From Gracilibacillus halophilus YIM-C55.5 (GTDB lineage Bacteria; Bacillota; Bacilli; Bacillales; Amphibacillaceae), in the NCBI RefSeq assembly GCF_000359605.1, contig NZ_APML01000005.1, forward strand, positions 28,259 to 92,258: DNA of 64,000 nt. Reading direction: 5' to 3'. Below the pieces are notes generated by a model. The model was given only the letters and a program-made list of their open reading frames with translations, was not told the DNA's origin and searched no databases. Shown in pieces: positions 20,370-30,887 of the stretch; the stretch's first letter is position 1; each line of letters opens with the position of its first letter. Position numbers and translations under genes: made by a program.

Positions 20370-21283
20370 TTTATACATTAACACTGAATCCAGCCGTCGA
20401 TTACATCGTGCGACTGAACGATTTTCAACTGGATCAAATTAATCGAAGTCAGTCAGATGAGAAAGAAGCAGGCGGAAAAGGGATCAATGTATCGCGTGTG
20501 TTAGCGAATTTTGATCAACCGAGTACGGCGCTTGGTTTCATAGGTGGCTTTACTGGCAAATTTATTACCGATGTCTTGGATCAATTCCACATTCAGCATC
20601 ATTTTGTGGAATTGCAAGATGATACACGAATTAATCTGAAAATGAAAGCAGCCAATTCAGAAACAGAGGTGAATGGCACTTCGCCAGAAATTACAGATCA
20701 AGCGTATCATCAATTGTTAGATAGATTAGGGACATTAACGGATCAAGATGTTGTTGTCATGGCTGGAAGTTTGCCTACGACGTTGTCGAGTGACACGTAT
20801 CAGGCTATGATTCGATTACTCAATCAAAAGGGGGTAGAGACATTTCTAGATACGAGTGGGATAGCTTTTCAAGAAGCGGTGAAAGCAAGTCCGAGTTTTG
20901 TCAAACCGAATCATCATGAATTGGGCGAGTTTTTTAATGAAACGGTAGATGGACCAGAAAAAGCCATTCAACTGGCGCAACAATTGCAAACCACGTATCA
21001 AATTGATCATGTGTTTGTATCAATGGGCAAAGATGGAGCGGTGTATACCGGAGAAGCGGGTCAATTTCAATTAGACCCACCAGAAGGCGAGCTCATTTAT
21101 TCTGTGGGAGCTGGTGATTCGACTGTTGCTGGTTTCCTTTATCAATGGCAAAAGTCTCATGATGCCAAACAAGCGGCGGCATTTGCTGTAGCCGCGGGAA
21201 GTGCAACTGCCTATTCAGAAACGTTATGTACAAAAATGGAAGCAGAAGAACTATTTGAACAAGTGAAAGTAAGTAAAATATAA
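20366..21283 (+). CDS. fruK: 1-phosphofructokinase
   Basis: A 305-residue PfkB-family kinase that converts fructose 1-phosphate to fructose 1,6-bisphosphate. It begins MIYTLTLNPAVDYIV, carries the pfkB signature 1 segment EAGGKGINVSRVL, and ends with signature 2 YSVGAGDSTVAGF containing the catalytic Asp. The start overlaps fruR's stop (ATGA), indicating translational coupling. It acts directly downstream of the FruA permease. Confidence 0.96.
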   Translation: MIYTLTLNPAVDYIVRLNDFQLDQINRSQSDEKEAGGKGINVSRVLANFDQPSTALGFIGGFTGKFITDVLDQFHIQHHFVELQDDTRINLKMKAANSETEVNGTSPEITDQAYHQLLDRLGTLTDQDVVVMAGSLPTTLSSDTYQAMIRLLNQKGVETFLDTSGIAFQEAVKASPSFVKPNHHELGEFFNETVDGPEKAIQLAQQLQTTYQIDHVFVSMGKDGAVYTGEAGQFQLDPPEGELIYSVGAGDSTVAGFLYQWQKSHDAKQAAAFAVAAGSATAYSETLCTKMEAEELFEQVKVSKI

Positions 21284-21299
21284 AGAGAGGATGATGACG

Positions 21300-23189
21300 A
21301 TGAACATCACAGAGTTATTAAAGCCAGATGTCATGATTCTTGATGTCGAGGCAGAATCTAAAAGTGACGTTCTTCAAGCGATGGCTAATCAACTTGATGC
21401 AGCAGGGCGATTAGCTGACAAAGAACAATTTTTACAAGCGATTTGGGACAGGGAACATCAAAACAGTACAGGTATCGGGGAAGGAGTAGCCATTCCTCAT
21501 GCGAAATCAAGTGCTGTTCAGCAACCAGCGATTGCTTTTGCGCGTTCGCAGGAAGGCGTTGACTTTGAATCATTAGATGGTCAGCCGAGTCATTTGTTTT
21601 TCATGATTGCAGCGAGTGAAGGGGCCAATGATGATCATTTACAAACGTTATCCAGACTATCTACCCTTTTGATGGATGGCGATTTCCGCAAAAACTTGTT
21701 ACAAGCACAATCGACAGAAGAAATTACGCGTTTCATTGATGAGAAAGAACAAGAGAAACGAAATGAGCAAGAGGAAGAAAACAATAGCGCACCAACGCAA
21801 AAAGGACCAGAGATTCTTGCCGTCACAGCTTGTCCGACTGGTATTGCGCACACATATATGGCAGCTGACGAATTAAAAGATACAGCTAAACAAAAAGGTG
21901 TGAGCATCAAAGTCGAAACGAATGGCTCGGACGGTGTAAAAAATCAGTTAACCGCTGAAGAAATTCAAGCAGCGAAAGCGATTATCGTAGCTGCGGATAC
22001 AAAAGTCGAAATGGAACGTTTTGCAGGAAAGAAAGTGTTGCGTCGAGGCGTAACCGATGGGATTCACAAGGCTGATGAATTAATTGATACTGTACAATCT
22101 GGTGATGCACCAGTTTATGAAGGGGATGGTAGTTCATCAGAAAGCACTAGTTCAAGTGGTGGACGTGTCGGTTTCTATCAGCACTTGATGAATGGTGTTT
22201 CCAACATGCTTCCGTTTGTTGTTGGTGGCGGTGTGTTAATTGCGATTTCCTTCTTATTCGGAATAAATTCAGCCGATCCAGAACATCCGTCATATAATGA
22301 ATTTGCAGCCGCGCTAAATAGTATAGGCGCTGAGTATGGTTTAGGACTTATGGTAGCTGTCTTAGCAGGTTTTATTGGAATGAGCATTGCTGATCGTCCA
22401 GGTTTTGCGCCAAGTATGATTGGTGGATTTATGGCCTCAACCGGTGGAGCAGGCTTTTTAGGTGGTTTAATTGCTGGTTTTCTCGGTGGTTATGTCACTG
22501 TACTTGTGAAGAAAATGTTACGTGATTTGCCACAAGCGTTTGATGGAATTAAAACAATTCTATTTTATCCTGTATTAACGATTTTTATTACTGGTATTTT
22601 AATGCATTTTGTGATTATTGATCCTGTTGCGAATATCATGAGTTTTCTTGAAACATTTTTAAATAATATGTCAGGTGCTAATGCCGCGATTCTTGGCTTA
22701 ATTCTTGGTGGTATGATGGCGATTGACATGGGTGGTCCGATTAATAAAACCGCGTTCACTTTTGGTATTGCCATGATCGAAGCGGGGAACTTAGGACCGC
22801 ATGCAGCGGTAATGGCTGGTGGTATGGTGCCACCGTTAGCCTTAGCGATAGCGACCATATTATTCCGCAATAAATTTACGAAAGAAGAACAAGACGCAGG
22901 AAAAACAAACTTCGCACTGGGTGCCTTCTTTATTACCGAAGGTGCGATTCCATTCGCCGCAGCTGACCCTGGACGTGTCATCCCATCCATTACGGTTGGT
23001 TCAGCTATAGCGGGTGGCTTATCGTTACTATTTGGTATTGGTTTGCAAGCACCACATGGCGGTATTCTAATTATTCCAACGCCAGCTACAGAAGGAATGT
23101 GGCCACTTTATGTGCTAGCCATTGTCATCGGTGCCATTGTTTCCGCATTAATGATCGGTTTCTGGAAAAAACCCGTTAACAAAAAATAA
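21300..23189 (+). CDS. fruA: PTS fructose transporter subunit IIABC
   Basis: A 629-residue fructose PTS permease. The EIIA domain is first (His in GEGVAIPHAKSS). After a charged linker (EKEQEKRNEQEEENN) comes EIIB with the phosphorylated Cys in AVTACPTGIAHTYMAADEL, then EIIC with MLPFVVGGGVLIAIS, DRPGFAPSMIGG and the GGPINKTAF and TEGAIPFAAADP loops. The ATG at 21300 is preferred: GAGAGG ends 9 bases upstream, whereas the ATGs at 21291 and 21294 are too close. A strong terminator follows. Confidence 0.95.
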   Translation: MNITELLKPDVMILDVEAESKSDVLQAMANQLDAAGRLADKEQFLQAIWDREHQNSTGIGEGVAIPHAKSSAVQQPAIAFARSQEGVDFESLDGQPSHLFFMIAASEGANDDHLQTLSRLSTLLMDGDFRKNLLQAQSTEEITRFIDEKEQEKRNEQEEENNSAPTQKGPEILAVTACPTGIAHTYMAADELKDTAKQKGVSIKVETNGSDGVKNQLTAEEIQAAKAIIVAADTKVEMERFAGKKVLRRGVTDGIHKADELIDTVQSGDAPVYEGDGSSSESTSSSGGRVGFYQHLMNGVSNMLPFVVGGGVLIAISFLFGINSADPEHPSYNEFAAALNSIGAEYGLGLMVAVLAGFIGMSIADRPGFAPSMIGGFMASTGGAGFLGGLIAGFLGGYVTVLVKKMLRDLPQAFDGIKTILFYPVLTIFITGILMHFVIIDPVANIMSFLETFLNNMSGANAAILGLILGGMMAIDMGGPINKTAFTFGIAMIEAGNLGPHAAVMAGGMVPPLALAIATILFRNKFTKEEQDAGKTNFALGAFFITEGAIPFAAADPGRVIPSITVGSAIAGGLSLLFGIGLQAPHGGILIIPTPATEGMWPLYVLAIVIGAIVSALMIGFWKKPVNKK

Positions 23190-23204
23190 TTGATATCCGT
23201 ACAG

Positions 23205-23238
23205 GCGATTCAACGATAAGCGTTGGATCGCTTTTTTT
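23205..23238 (+). terminator. Terminator of the fru operon
   Basis: GCGATTCAACG (23205-23215) pairs with CGTTGGATCGC (23221-23231), one mismatched pair, followed by seven Ts. Confidence 0.88.
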
Positions 23239-23509
23239 ACTGGGAAATCGCATCAGAGTCACATGCAGATTTTCCAGTAATATGTGATTTACCGGGAAAA
23301 GTAGGTAGAGCCACATGCAGATTTCCCAGTAATGTGTAATTTACCGGGAAAAGTAGATAGAGCCACGAGCAGATTTCCCAGTAATATGCGTATTACCGGG
23401 AAAAGTAGGTAGAGCCACATGCAGATTTCCCAGTAATGTGTAATTTACCGGGAAAAGTAGGTAGAGTCACATGCAGATTTCCCAGTAATATACGTATTAC
23501 CGGGAAAAC
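23237..23509. repeat. Tandem array, 5 full copies plus an arm, 52-bp period
   Basis: The reference point ACYGGG recurs at 23239, 23291, 23343, 23395, 23447 and 23499, exactly 52 bp apart. Each unit is TTACCGGGAAA, a 22-base loop (AGTAGGTAGAGCCACATGCAGA with variants), TTTCCCAGTAA, and an 8-base spacer. The arms are inverted repeats with one mismatch. It starts within the T run of the fru terminator and holds no gene. Confidence 0.92.
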
Positions 23510-23615
23510 CCCCATCATTAACCATGGATCACCCTCAGTTCTCTTATGTATACCATCTCGTATTTTGATTACTATAAGACGGTATTCTCCATTTTAAATA
23601 ATGTCAACATTCCCC

Positions 23616-23667
23616 TTGTCAAAACCACATTTTTATTGCATTGATTGTCATATGCAAACGCTATATT
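23616..23667 (+). promoter_or_regulatory. Possible mtlA promoter and MtlR/CcpA region
   Basis: Two TTGTCA half-sites (23616-23621 and 23645-23650) resemble MtlR operator halves. A cre-like TGCAAACGCTAT and a TATATT -10-like hexamer (23662-23667) follow. There is no good -35 at the right distance, as expected for an activator-dependent promoter. The assignment is tentative. Confidence 0.4.
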
Positions 23668-23729
23668 CTTGAAGTAAGGAATTATTCCTAATATTTATTG
23701 ATTACGTGATAGAGAAAGGAGAAATCGTC

Positions 23730-25151
23730 ATGGCACAGAAAGGTTTTCGTGCAAAAGTTCAACGATTTGGTAGTCATCTGAGCGGTATGATTATGCCAAA
23801 CATTGCTGCATTTATTGCTTGGGGACTAATCACCGCATTATTTATTCCTGATGGGTATTTTCCAAATGAAGAATTAGCTTCACTCGTTGGACCAATGATT
23901 AATTACTTATTACCACTACTTATCGGTTTTACAGGTGGTCGTCTTGTATATGATATACGTGGTGGTGTCGTTGGTGCAACCGCAACAATTGGGGTCATTG
24001 TTGGCGCTGATATCCCGATGTTCTTAGGCGCTATGGCAATGGGGCCACTCGGCGGTTATTTAATCAAAAAGCTCGATGATGTATTCCAAGATAAGATCGG
24101 TCAAGGTTTTGAAATGCTTTATAATAACTTCTCAGCCGGTATACTGGGTGCGGTATTGGCAGGAATCTCACTAAAAATTATTGGGCCGATTATCAATGGT
24201 ATCACTCAAGTGTTAATAGCAGGGGTTGAATTTTTAATCAATGTCGGTTTATTACCACTTGCGAATATTATTATCGAACCAGCTAAGGTACTATTTTTAA
24301 ACAATGCAATTAATCATGGGATCCTCAGTCCGATTGCTGCAGAGCAGTCATCTGAGACAGGGAAATCAATTCTTTTCTTATTAGAAACAAATCCAGGACC
24401 AGGTTTAGGTGTATTATTAGCATTTATGGTATTTGGTACGGGAGCTGCAAGAAGCTCAGCATCGGGTGCTTCCATCATTCATTTCTTTGGGGGGATTCAT
24501 GAAATCTACTTCCCTTACATTCTAATGAAGCCGGCACTTCTTTTAGCAGTGATCGGTGGCGGTGTCAGCGGTGTGTTTACGTATACAATTTTTAATGCAG
24601 GCTTAACTGCTACACCATCTCCAGGTAGTATTGTAGCGCTTATGCTGATGACGCCTCCAGGAGATCATTTCATTATTGCTCTAGGTGTTATTGTGGCAAC
24701 GCTTGTATCATTCTTAATTGCATCTGTTATTTTGAAGGCAAGCAATTCAGAGGGAGAAGACTTATCGAAAGCAACGAGTCAAATGGAAGAGATGAAAGGT
24801 AAGAAGAGTAAAGCATCTGATTCGTTAAGAGGGAATGAAGAACAAGCATCTACTCAACAGGCAGAAGATGTGAATAAAGTAGTATTTGCGTGTGATGCTG
24901 GCATGGGATCAAGTGCGATGGGCGCTTCGTTATTAAAAGATAAATTTAAAAAAGCAGATATCGAAGGCATTGATGTTACCAATAAAGCCATTAATGATTT
25001 AACCGATGAAGCCGATATCATCATCACGCACAAAGATTTAACGGACAGAGCAAAGGAGAAAATTCCAAGTGCAGAACACATTTCTGTAGAAAACTTCTTA
25101 AATAGTCCGAAATACGATGAATTAGTCAATCGCTTAAAAGCAGACGAATAA
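23730..25151 (+). CDS. mtlA: PTS mannitol transporter subunit IICB
   Basis: A 473-residue mannitol permease. EIIC comes first: RFGSHLSGMIMPNIAAFIAWG, GGVVGATATIGVIVGAD, NHGILSPIAAEQ, GASIIHFFGGIHEIYFPYI. A Ser/Lys/Gln-rich linker (about 345-385) leads to EIIB with the phosphorylated Cys in VVFACDAGMGSSAMGAS. The EIIA domain is a separate gene (mtlF). I chose the ATG at 23730, with AAGGAG 8 bases upstream. It heads the mtlA-mtlR-mtlF-mtlD cluster but is separated from mtlR by a terminator. Confidence 0.95.
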   Translation: MAQKGFRAKVQRFGSHLSGMIMPNIAAFIAWGLITALFIPDGYFPNEELASLVGPMINYLLPLLIGFTGGRLVYDIRGGVVGATATIGVIVGADIPMFLGAMAMGPLGGYLIKKLDDVFQDKIGQGFEMLYNNFSAGILGAVLAGISLKIIGPIINGITQVLIAGVEFLINVGLLPLANIIIEPAKVLFLNNAINHGILSPIAAEQSSETGKSILFLLETNPGPGLGVLLAFMVFGTGAARSSASGASIIHFFGGIHEIYFPYILMKPALLLAVIGGGVSGVFTYTIFNAGLTATPSPGSIVALMLMTPPGDHFIIALGVIVATLVSFLIASVILKASNSEGEDLSKATSQMEEMKGKKSKASDSLRGNEEQASTQQAEDVNKVVFACDAGMGSSAMGASLLKDKFKKADIEGIDVTNKAINDLTDEADIIITHKDLTDRAKEKIPSAEHISVENFLNSPKYDELVNRLKADE

Positions 25152-25160
25152 ATAAAAAAA

Positions 25161-25201
25161 GAGGTTCCTTGCTAATATTCAAGTAGCAAGGAATCTTTTT
25201 A
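25161..25201 (+). terminator. Terminator between mtlA and mtlR
   Basis: TTCCTTGCTA (25165-25174) pairs with TAGCAAGGAA (25183-25192), then a T run. It would separate or attenuate mtlA from mtlR-mtlF-mtlD. Confidence 0.85.
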
Positions 25202-25348
25202 AATAATGGCAAGAAGTCAATGGACGAAATCATATGAATATTGTATTGAATGTCCTGTGTTGTCATGGTTACAATAAACGTATCGTCTTGATCTTATTAA
25301 GTTTTGTCACGGTTGATAAACGCTGTTGATATACGGGGGTGAAATCTG

Positions 25349-27448
25349 ATGTACTTAACGGGTCGTGAAAGGCAGTTAATCGATTACTTGCTAGCACAGA
25401 AAGGTCCGATTCCAATTCGTGAATTAGCAGAAAACTTAGATGTCAGTGAACGAACGGTTCATCGGGACATTAATCAGCTGCTAACAACGCTTGAAAACTA
25501 TGGTGTAACGATTCAAAAGCAGTCGGGTATTGGTATATCATTAAGCGGATCACCCGAGCAAAAAGAACAATTAAAGGCAAGTTTATTACAACAAACGCAT
25601 ACAGATTTTACCCCAGATGAACGGAAAGTCATGATTCTAATCACTTTGTTAGAAGCGAATGAACCAATAAAATTAATGGCAATGGCAACGAATGTAGATG
25701 TTACCATCGCAACAATTAGTCACGATTTGGACACGATCGCGCCCTTTTTAGAAAAATTCGACCTGCAATTGATTCGTCGAAGGGGATATGGGGTGAAAAT
25801 AGAAGGTTCAGAGGCTAATAAGCGCGCAGCTATCAGTGCGTTAATTTCAGATTATGTAGATGAATCGGATCTACTCATGTTACTGCGAGAAAATATTGAG
25901 AGAAAGTCGCAAACGGTAACGGATACGATATCTAATCGTTTATTAGGATTAGTAGATCAAAACAAGTTACACGCCATCGAACAAACCATTGATCGTGTGA
26001 AACATGAAATCCCTTATCAATTAGCCGATAGTGCCTATATTGGTTTAGTCGTCCATCTGACATTAGCGATCGAACGTGTACAAAAGGGCGAAAATATTGA
26101 TTTTGACACGGACTATTTAACCGAATTAAAACAATCTGAAGAATTTGCGATTGCTGAAACCATTTTAGAGGAATTAGAACAAGTATTTCAGATGAAGATT
26201 CCTAGAGCTGAAGTTGGTTTTATTACGATGCATTTATTAGGAGCCAAGTTACGTAAAGATCATACGCCATTCCTTGAAGAAAACATGTTAAATATCGGTG
26301 TGCAAACAAAAGAATTAATGGCTTATGTTAGTGAATCGATGCGCATGAATGTCACACAAGATAAGCAAATGTTATATGATCTTGTCGCTCATTTAAAACC
26401 AGCGATGTACCGATTAAAACAAAACATGCCGATAAAAAATCCATTATTGGCAAATATCAAGCAAGACTATCCCACGTTGTTTCATGTGTTAGATGAAGGT
26501 GTGAAGCAAGTGTTTCCGAATATCCGTTTTCCAGAGGAGGAAGTTGGATATCTCGTATTACATTTTGCTTCTGCTATGCTTCGCGTGGAAGAAGATGTAT
26601 CGGTCCATGCGTTAGTGATTTGCTCGAGTGGGATTGGAACATCGAAGATATTAGCATCTCAGATATCACAACACATTCCAGAAATTCAATCAGTGGATCA
26701 TACGTCCTTGTTTGCGATGGAAAATCAAGCATTGAATCATTATGATATTTTTGTATCGACCGTCCCTATTGAGCACTTTAAAGAGGATTATATATTAGCT
26801 TCACCATTTTTAACGGATGCAGATATTTATGAAATCCGTAAACAAGTGAGACAAAAGAAAATGCAAGTAGGCCTGTCACAAAATCCATCGTTCTCTTCGC
26901 AAAAAATAGAGACAGTCAATAAAGAAGAGCGTATGAATCAGATTAAAAAAATCGAGCAATATGCAAAAGTGATCTATACGATAGTAAAAGGATTCAAATT
27001 GGAAAAGCTAACAAAAACGCCATCGAAAGAATCAATGCTGTATGATATTTGTGAAAAGCTTTCGACAAGAGAAATCGTTCGTCACGTGCAGGCCTTGTAT
27101 CAGCAGTTGCTTGATCGTGCAGAAATCGGGGGACTTGCGATTCCGAATACGAATATGGCATTATTCCATGCGCGGAGTGAGCATGTGTTAGAACCATCAT
27201 TTACGATTCATGTATTAGATGTACCTATGCCATTAGAAGGTATGGATCAAACGGTGATAAATGTAGAAAATGTGTTGCTTATGTTATCGCCAAAGTCGCT
27301 AAGTGAAGAAGGATTAGAGGTTCTTAGTCATATTAGTGAACTGCTGATTCGTGATGAAAATCATCGCTTGATTTTCCAGTCAAAGGATGCTGAGCAAATT
27401 CATCAATTACTGATTCAAAGATTAGATCAATTTTTAACTAGCAAATGA
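25349..27448 (+). CDS. mtlR: PRD-containing transcriptional activator of mannitol genes
   Basis: A 699-residue regulator with the MtlR layout. An N-terminal HTH (PIRELAENLDVSERTVHRDINQLL) and a second DNA-binding segment come first. Two PTS regulation domains follow, with phosphorylatable His in VVHLTLAIERVQ and EVGFITMHLLGAKLRKDH, and in VGYLVLHFASAMLR. An EIIB-like domain has Cys in ALVICSSGIGTSKILA, and a C-terminal EIIA-like domain contains LAIPNTNMALFHARSEHV. PTS phosphorylation of these residues tunes activity according to mannitol and glucose supply. The start follows GGGGGTGA; the mtlF ribosome site overlaps its end. Confidence 0.92.
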   Translation: MYLTGRERQLIDYLLAQKGPIPIRELAENLDVSERTVHRDINQLLTTLENYGVTIQKQSGIGISLSGSPEQKEQLKASLLQQTHTDFTPDERKVMILITLLEANEPIKLMAMATNVDVTIATISHDLDTIAPFLEKFDLQLIRRRGYGVKIEGSEANKRAAISALISDYVDESDLLMLLRENIERKSQTVTDTISNRLLGLVDQNKLHAIEQTIDRVKHEIPYQLADSAYIGLVVHLTLAIERVQKGENIDFDTDYLTELKQSEEFAIAETILEELEQVFQMKIPRAEVGFITMHLLGAKLRKDHTPFLEENMLNIGVQTKELMAYVSESMRMNVTQDKQMLYDLVAHLKPAMYRLKQNMPIKNPLLANIKQDYPTLFHVLDEGVKQVFPNIRFPEEEVGYLVLHFASAMLRVEEDVSVHALVICSSGIGTSKILASQISQHIPEIQSVDHTSLFAMENQALNHYDIFVSTVPIEHFKEDYILASPFLTDADIYEIRKQVRQKKMQVGLSQNPSFSSQKIETVNKEERMNQIKKIEQYAKVIYTIVKGFKLEKLTKTPSKESMLYDICEKLSTREIVRHVQALYQQLLDRAEIGGLAIPNTNMALFHARSEHVLEPSFTIHVLDVPMPLEGMDQTVINVENVLLMLSPKSLSEEGLEVLSHISELLIRDENHRLIFQSKDAEQIHQLLIQRLDQFLTSK

Positions 27449-27465
27449 TAAGGAGAGTGTACAGC

Positions 27466-27900
27466 ATGGCAAAAGACATGTTAACAAGTGAAAATATTGA
27501 ACTGGGAGTAGCATTAGAAACGAAAGAAGAAGCCATCCAATACGTCGGCAATCTGTTACAGAAAAATGGTTATGTAGAAGATACTTATGTAGACAAAATG
27601 CTTGAACGCGAAGAAGTGACTTCAACTTATATTGGCAATCAAGTAGCGATTCCTCACGGGACAGAGGATGCAAAACAAGCAGTGAATGAAACAGGCTTAG
27701 CAGTAGTGACGGTGCCAGAAGGTGTTGACTTCGGTGGGAATTCAACGCATATCATTATCGGTATTGCTGGTAAAGGTGATGAACACTTAGAGATTCTCTC
27801 CAATATTGCACTCGTATGTGCTGATGAAGCGAATATCGAAAAAATGAAACAAGCAGATTCCAAAGAAGCTATATTAGACATTCTTGGAGGGGTCCAATAA
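27466..27900 (+). CDS. mtlF: PTS mannitol subunit IIA
   Basis: A 144-residue EIIA of the mannitol/fructose family. The active-site His is in NQVAIPHGTEDAK and the fold ends with IALVCADEANIEKM. It passes phosphate from HPr to the EIIB of MtlA. The ATG at 27466 is about 9 bases after AAGGAG; a start 21 bases earlier overlaps that site. Its stop TAA shares an A with the ATG of mtlD. Confidence 0.95.
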   Translation: MAKDMLTSENIELGVALETKEEAIQYVGNLLQKNGYVEDTYVDKMLEREEVTSTYIGNQVAIPHGTEDAKQAVNETGLAVVTVPEGVDFGGNSTHIIIGIAGKGDEHLEILSNIALVCADEANIEKMKQADSKEAILDILGGVQ

Positions 27901-29045
27901 TGCTCGCTGTTCATTTTGGAGCAGGAAATATCGGGAGAGGATTTATCGGTTCACTATTACATCGTGCTGGATATGAGGTGGCTTTTGTTGATGTCAATGA
28001 AGACGTGATTCATGCGATTCAGACAAGAGGACAGTATCGAGTCATTTTTGCGGGCGAGAATCAAGAGGAAGAAGTGATTGATCAGATATCTGCGATTAAT
28101 AGTAGCACGAATCCAGAGAAAGTAGAACAAGCCGTTGCTGAAGCTGATCTAGTTACGACGGCTGTTGGGCCAAATGTTTTGCCTGTGATTGCTAAGGCCA
28201 TCGCGAGTGGGTTGACACAACGTTTTCAACAAACAGAGGAGCCGTTAAATGTGATTGCATGCGAAAATATGGTTGGCGGTAGCTCGGTATTAAAAGATGA
28301 AGTCTATAAACATGTCACAGCTGAAGAACAGGCTTTGATAGCACAACGGGTTGGTTTTCCTGATTCAGCCGTTGATCGGATTGTTCCGAATCAAAAACAG
28401 GATGACCCCCTCGCTGTTGCGGTTGAACCATATTATGAATGGGTTGTCGAGCAACCAGCAATCAGAGGTGAGGTACCAGATGTCCCTGGAATTACGTATG
28501 TTGATGAGTTGAAACCTTTTATTGAACGAAAACTGTTCACTGTCAATACAGGCCATGCAACGATTGCTTATGCCGGTCGCTATTATGGCTATCAAACGAT
28601 TAAAGAAGCATTAGAAGCAGAGGAAGTATATGCATTAGTCAAAGGTGTCTTGGATGAAACAGGTAAGGTCCTCGTCACGACGTATGGTTTTGAACCAAAA
28701 GAACATAAGGATTATCAAGCCAAAATTCTCGAGCGATTTCGTAATCCATATATTTCAGATGAAGTAACACGAGTGGGAAGAGGCCCGATTCGAAAACTGG
28801 GCAATCAAGATCGTTTTGTACGACCAGCGTTGTTATATCGAGAGGTGTTTAACGAAACGCCCAACTATGTAGCAAAAGCCATTGCGGTTGCGTTATTGTA
28901 TAAAAATGCTGAAGATCAGGAAGCCGTTGATTTAGAAAACAAAATCAATCAACAAGGCTTTGCATCTGGATTTGCCGAAATTGCAGCATTAGAAGAAGAT
29001 CACCCACTTGTCAAAGAAGTCGTCAAACAAGTCCAATCGTTGTAA
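27900..29045 (+). CDS. mtlD: Mannitol-1-phosphate 5-dehydrogenase
   Basis: A 381-residue polyol-specific long-chain dehydrogenase that oxidises mannitol 1-phosphate to fructose 6-phosphate with NAD. The N-terminal Rossmann motif VHFGAGNIGRGFIG, ACENMVGGS, the catalytic Lys region KPFIERKLFTVNTGHATIAY and RVGRGPIRKLG are all typical. The coding region overlaps mtlF by one base, implying coupled translation. It closes the mannitol cluster and is followed by a strong terminator. Confidence 0.95.
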   Translation: MLAVHFGAGNIGRGFIGSLLHRAGYEVAFVDVNEDVIHAIQTRGQYRVIFAGENQEEEVIDQISAINSSTNPEKVEQAVAEADLVTTAVGPNVLPVIAKAIASGLTQRFQQTEEPLNVIACENMVGGSSVLKDEVYKHVTAEEQALIAQRVGFPDSAVDRIVPNQKQDDPLAVAVEPYYEWVVEQPAIRGEVPDVPGITYVDELKPFIERKLFTVNTGHATIAYAGRYYGYQTIKEALEAEEVYALVKGVLDETGKVLVTTYGFEPKEHKDYQAKILERFRNPYISDEVTRVGRGPIRKLGNQDRFVRPALLYREVFNETPNYVAKAIAVALLYKNAEDQEAVDLENKINQQGFASGFAEIAALEEDHPLVKEVVKQVQSL

Positions 29046-29068
29046 TTGATAACAAGTTGAAAGAATGG

Positions 29069-29107
29069 AAAAAACACCCTCACCAGATTAGGTGGGGGTG
29101 TTTTTTT
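29069..29107 (+). terminator. Terminator of the mannitol operon
   Basis: AACACCCTCACC pairs with GGTGGGGGTGTT around the loop at 29085-29090, followed by seven Ts. Confidence 0.9.
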
Positions 29108-29161
29108 CAAGTGTTGATGTTTCACCTTAGCGTAATTGACAGAATGTACGAAAAAGTTCGT

Positions 29162-30865
29162 TTATTGCGTCGTTTCTTTATGAAAGTCTAATCCCGTATA
29201 AACGGCATCGACATAGCCTTTGCGAACGACGAAATCACCGAAATGTTCTCCTTCATCTCGCTCTTTTGCATAAATTTGAAAGATTTCATCTAACGTAGAT
29301 AGAATTTCTTCTTCATTAATATTCTCTTTATACAATTGGTTGAGTCGATCACCGATGAAGCTGCCACCCAGATAAAGGTTGTATTTTCCTGGCGCTTTAC
29401 CAATAAAGGCGATTTCTGCTAATGCAGGACGTGAGCATCCATTTGGACAACCTGACATACGAATTACGATTTCTTCTTCGATCAATCCCTCTTTTTCCAG
29501 AAGTGCATCGATTTTATCTAATAATTCAGGTAAATAACGTTCGGATTCAGCCATCGCAAGTCCGCATGTTGGAAACGCAACACAAGCCATTGAATTTCGA
29601 CGTAAACCGGAATAATGTTTTCCTTCCGTTAATCCGTATTCATCGATTAACGCTTGAATCTGTTTCTTTTTCTGAGCAGTAACATTAGCAATCACTAAAT
29701 TCTGGTTTGGTGTGAGACGGAAATCACCTGTGTGAATGTGAGCAATCTCACGCAAAGCCGTTTTTAATTGAACTTCATCTGTATCTTTTACACGACCATT
29801 CTGAACAAACAAGGTAAAATGCCAACGATTTTTTCCTTTGACCCAACCGTATCGATCACCATTATGATCGAAATGATAATCTTTGGCTTCCTCTAAGGCC
29901 CAGCCAAGACGATCGGCTAATTCTTGTTTCAACCAATCTAAGCCGTAACGGTCGATGGTATATTTGAAACGGGCATTTTTTCGATCGGATCGATTACCAT
30001 AATCACGTTGAATCGTAACGATTTTTTCAGCGACATCGATCACATCTTCTTTACGGCAATAGCCTGCGATTTTCCCAACTTGAGGATATGTGTTTACATT
30101 GCCATGAGTTGATCCCATACCACCACCAACGACGACATTAAATCCGACGACTTCATTATTTTCAATGATCGCAATAAATCCTAAATCTTGAGAAAAGATA
30201 TCAACATCATTAGACGGTGGTGCAGCAATGCCGATCTTAAATTTACGTGGCAAATAAGTGGATCCGTAAATCGGTTCTTCTTCCTTGCCATCCACTACTT
30301 TCTCACCATCTAACCAAATTTCATGATAAGCATTCGTTCTTGGTGATAAATGATCGCTAATTCGCTGCGCCCAATCTTGAATTTCTGCGTGAATGTCTGA
30401 TTGGTATGGATTTGGATTACACATCACATTTCGGTTTACATCACCGCAAGCTGCAATGGTCGTCATTAATTGGTCATTGATCGTTCGAATCGTATCTTTC
30501 AAATTCCACTTTAAGATGCCATGCAACTGAAACGCTTGTCTCGTCGTTAGTTTAATCGACTGATCGCCATATTTATCGCCTAACTCATCGACGCTTAACC
30601 ATTGTTTCGGTGTAGCAACTCCGCCTGGAATGGCGACTCGTAACATAAATTGATAGGCGGGTTCTAGCTTTTGCTTTCTTCTTTCATCTCGTAAATCACG
30701 GTCGTCTTGTTGGTAACTACCATGAAATTTTAATAGTTTTGTGTCATTTTCAGATATGGAGGCGGTGATTGGGTCTTCTAATCCTTCTTCAATTGTTCCA
30801 CGTAAAAATTGACTGTCGGATTTCAGTGCTTCCATAGGGTCTAACTTCTTCTGGTCATTTGCCAA
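29162..30865 (-). CDS. cysI: Sulfite reductase [NADPH] hemoprotein beta-component
   Basis: A 567-residue enzyme that reduces sulfite to sulfide with siroheme and a 4Fe-4S cluster. The cluster cysteines are in [18 protein letters not shown] and in [17 protein letters not shown]. Siroheme-binding segments such as [14 protein letters not shown] and [13 protein letters not shown] are present. Translation probably starts at TTG (30865), with AAAGGAGCG 6 bases upstream. It is the last gene of cysH-cysJ-cysI and forms a complex with CysJ. Confidence 0.95.
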   Translation of the reverse strand: MANDQKKLDPMEALKSDSQFLRGTIEEGLEDPITASISENDTKLLKFHGSYQQDDRDLRDERRKQKLEPAYQFMLRVAIPGGVATPKQWLSVDELGDKYGDQSIKLTTRQAFQLHGILKWNLKDTIRTINDQLMTTIAACGDVNRNVMCNPNPYQSDIHAEIQDWAQRISDHLSPRTNAYHEIWLDGEKVVDGKEEEPIYGSTYLPRKFKIGIAAPPSNDVDIFSQDLGFIAIIENNEVVGFNVVVGGGMGSTHGNVNTYPQVGKIAGYCRKEDVIDVAEKIVTIQRDYGNRSDRKNARFKYTIDRYGLDWLKQELADRLGWALEEAKDYHFDHNGDRYGWVKGKNRWHFTLFVQNGRVKDTDEVQLKTALREIAHIHTGDFRLTPNQNLVIANVTAQKKKQIQALIDEYGLTEGKHYSGLRRNSMACVAFPTCGLAMAESERYLPELLDKIDALLEKEGLIEEEIVIRMSGCPNGCSRPALAEIAFIGKAPGKYNLYLGGSFIGDRLNQLYKENINEEEILSTLDEIFQIYAKERDEGEHFGDFVVRKGYVDAVYTGLDFHKETTQ

Positions 30866-30887
30866 TTCAAACGCTCCTTTCAGTCAT

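Noticed and set aside
22565..22990. 141-codon minus-strand open frame
   Set aside because: Antisense shadow of the EIIC part of fruA; composition follows the membrane helices read backwards.
23237..23509. CRISPR array
   Set aside because: Loop and spacer segments are near-identical between copies, so these are tandem palindromic units, not repeat-spacer arrays.
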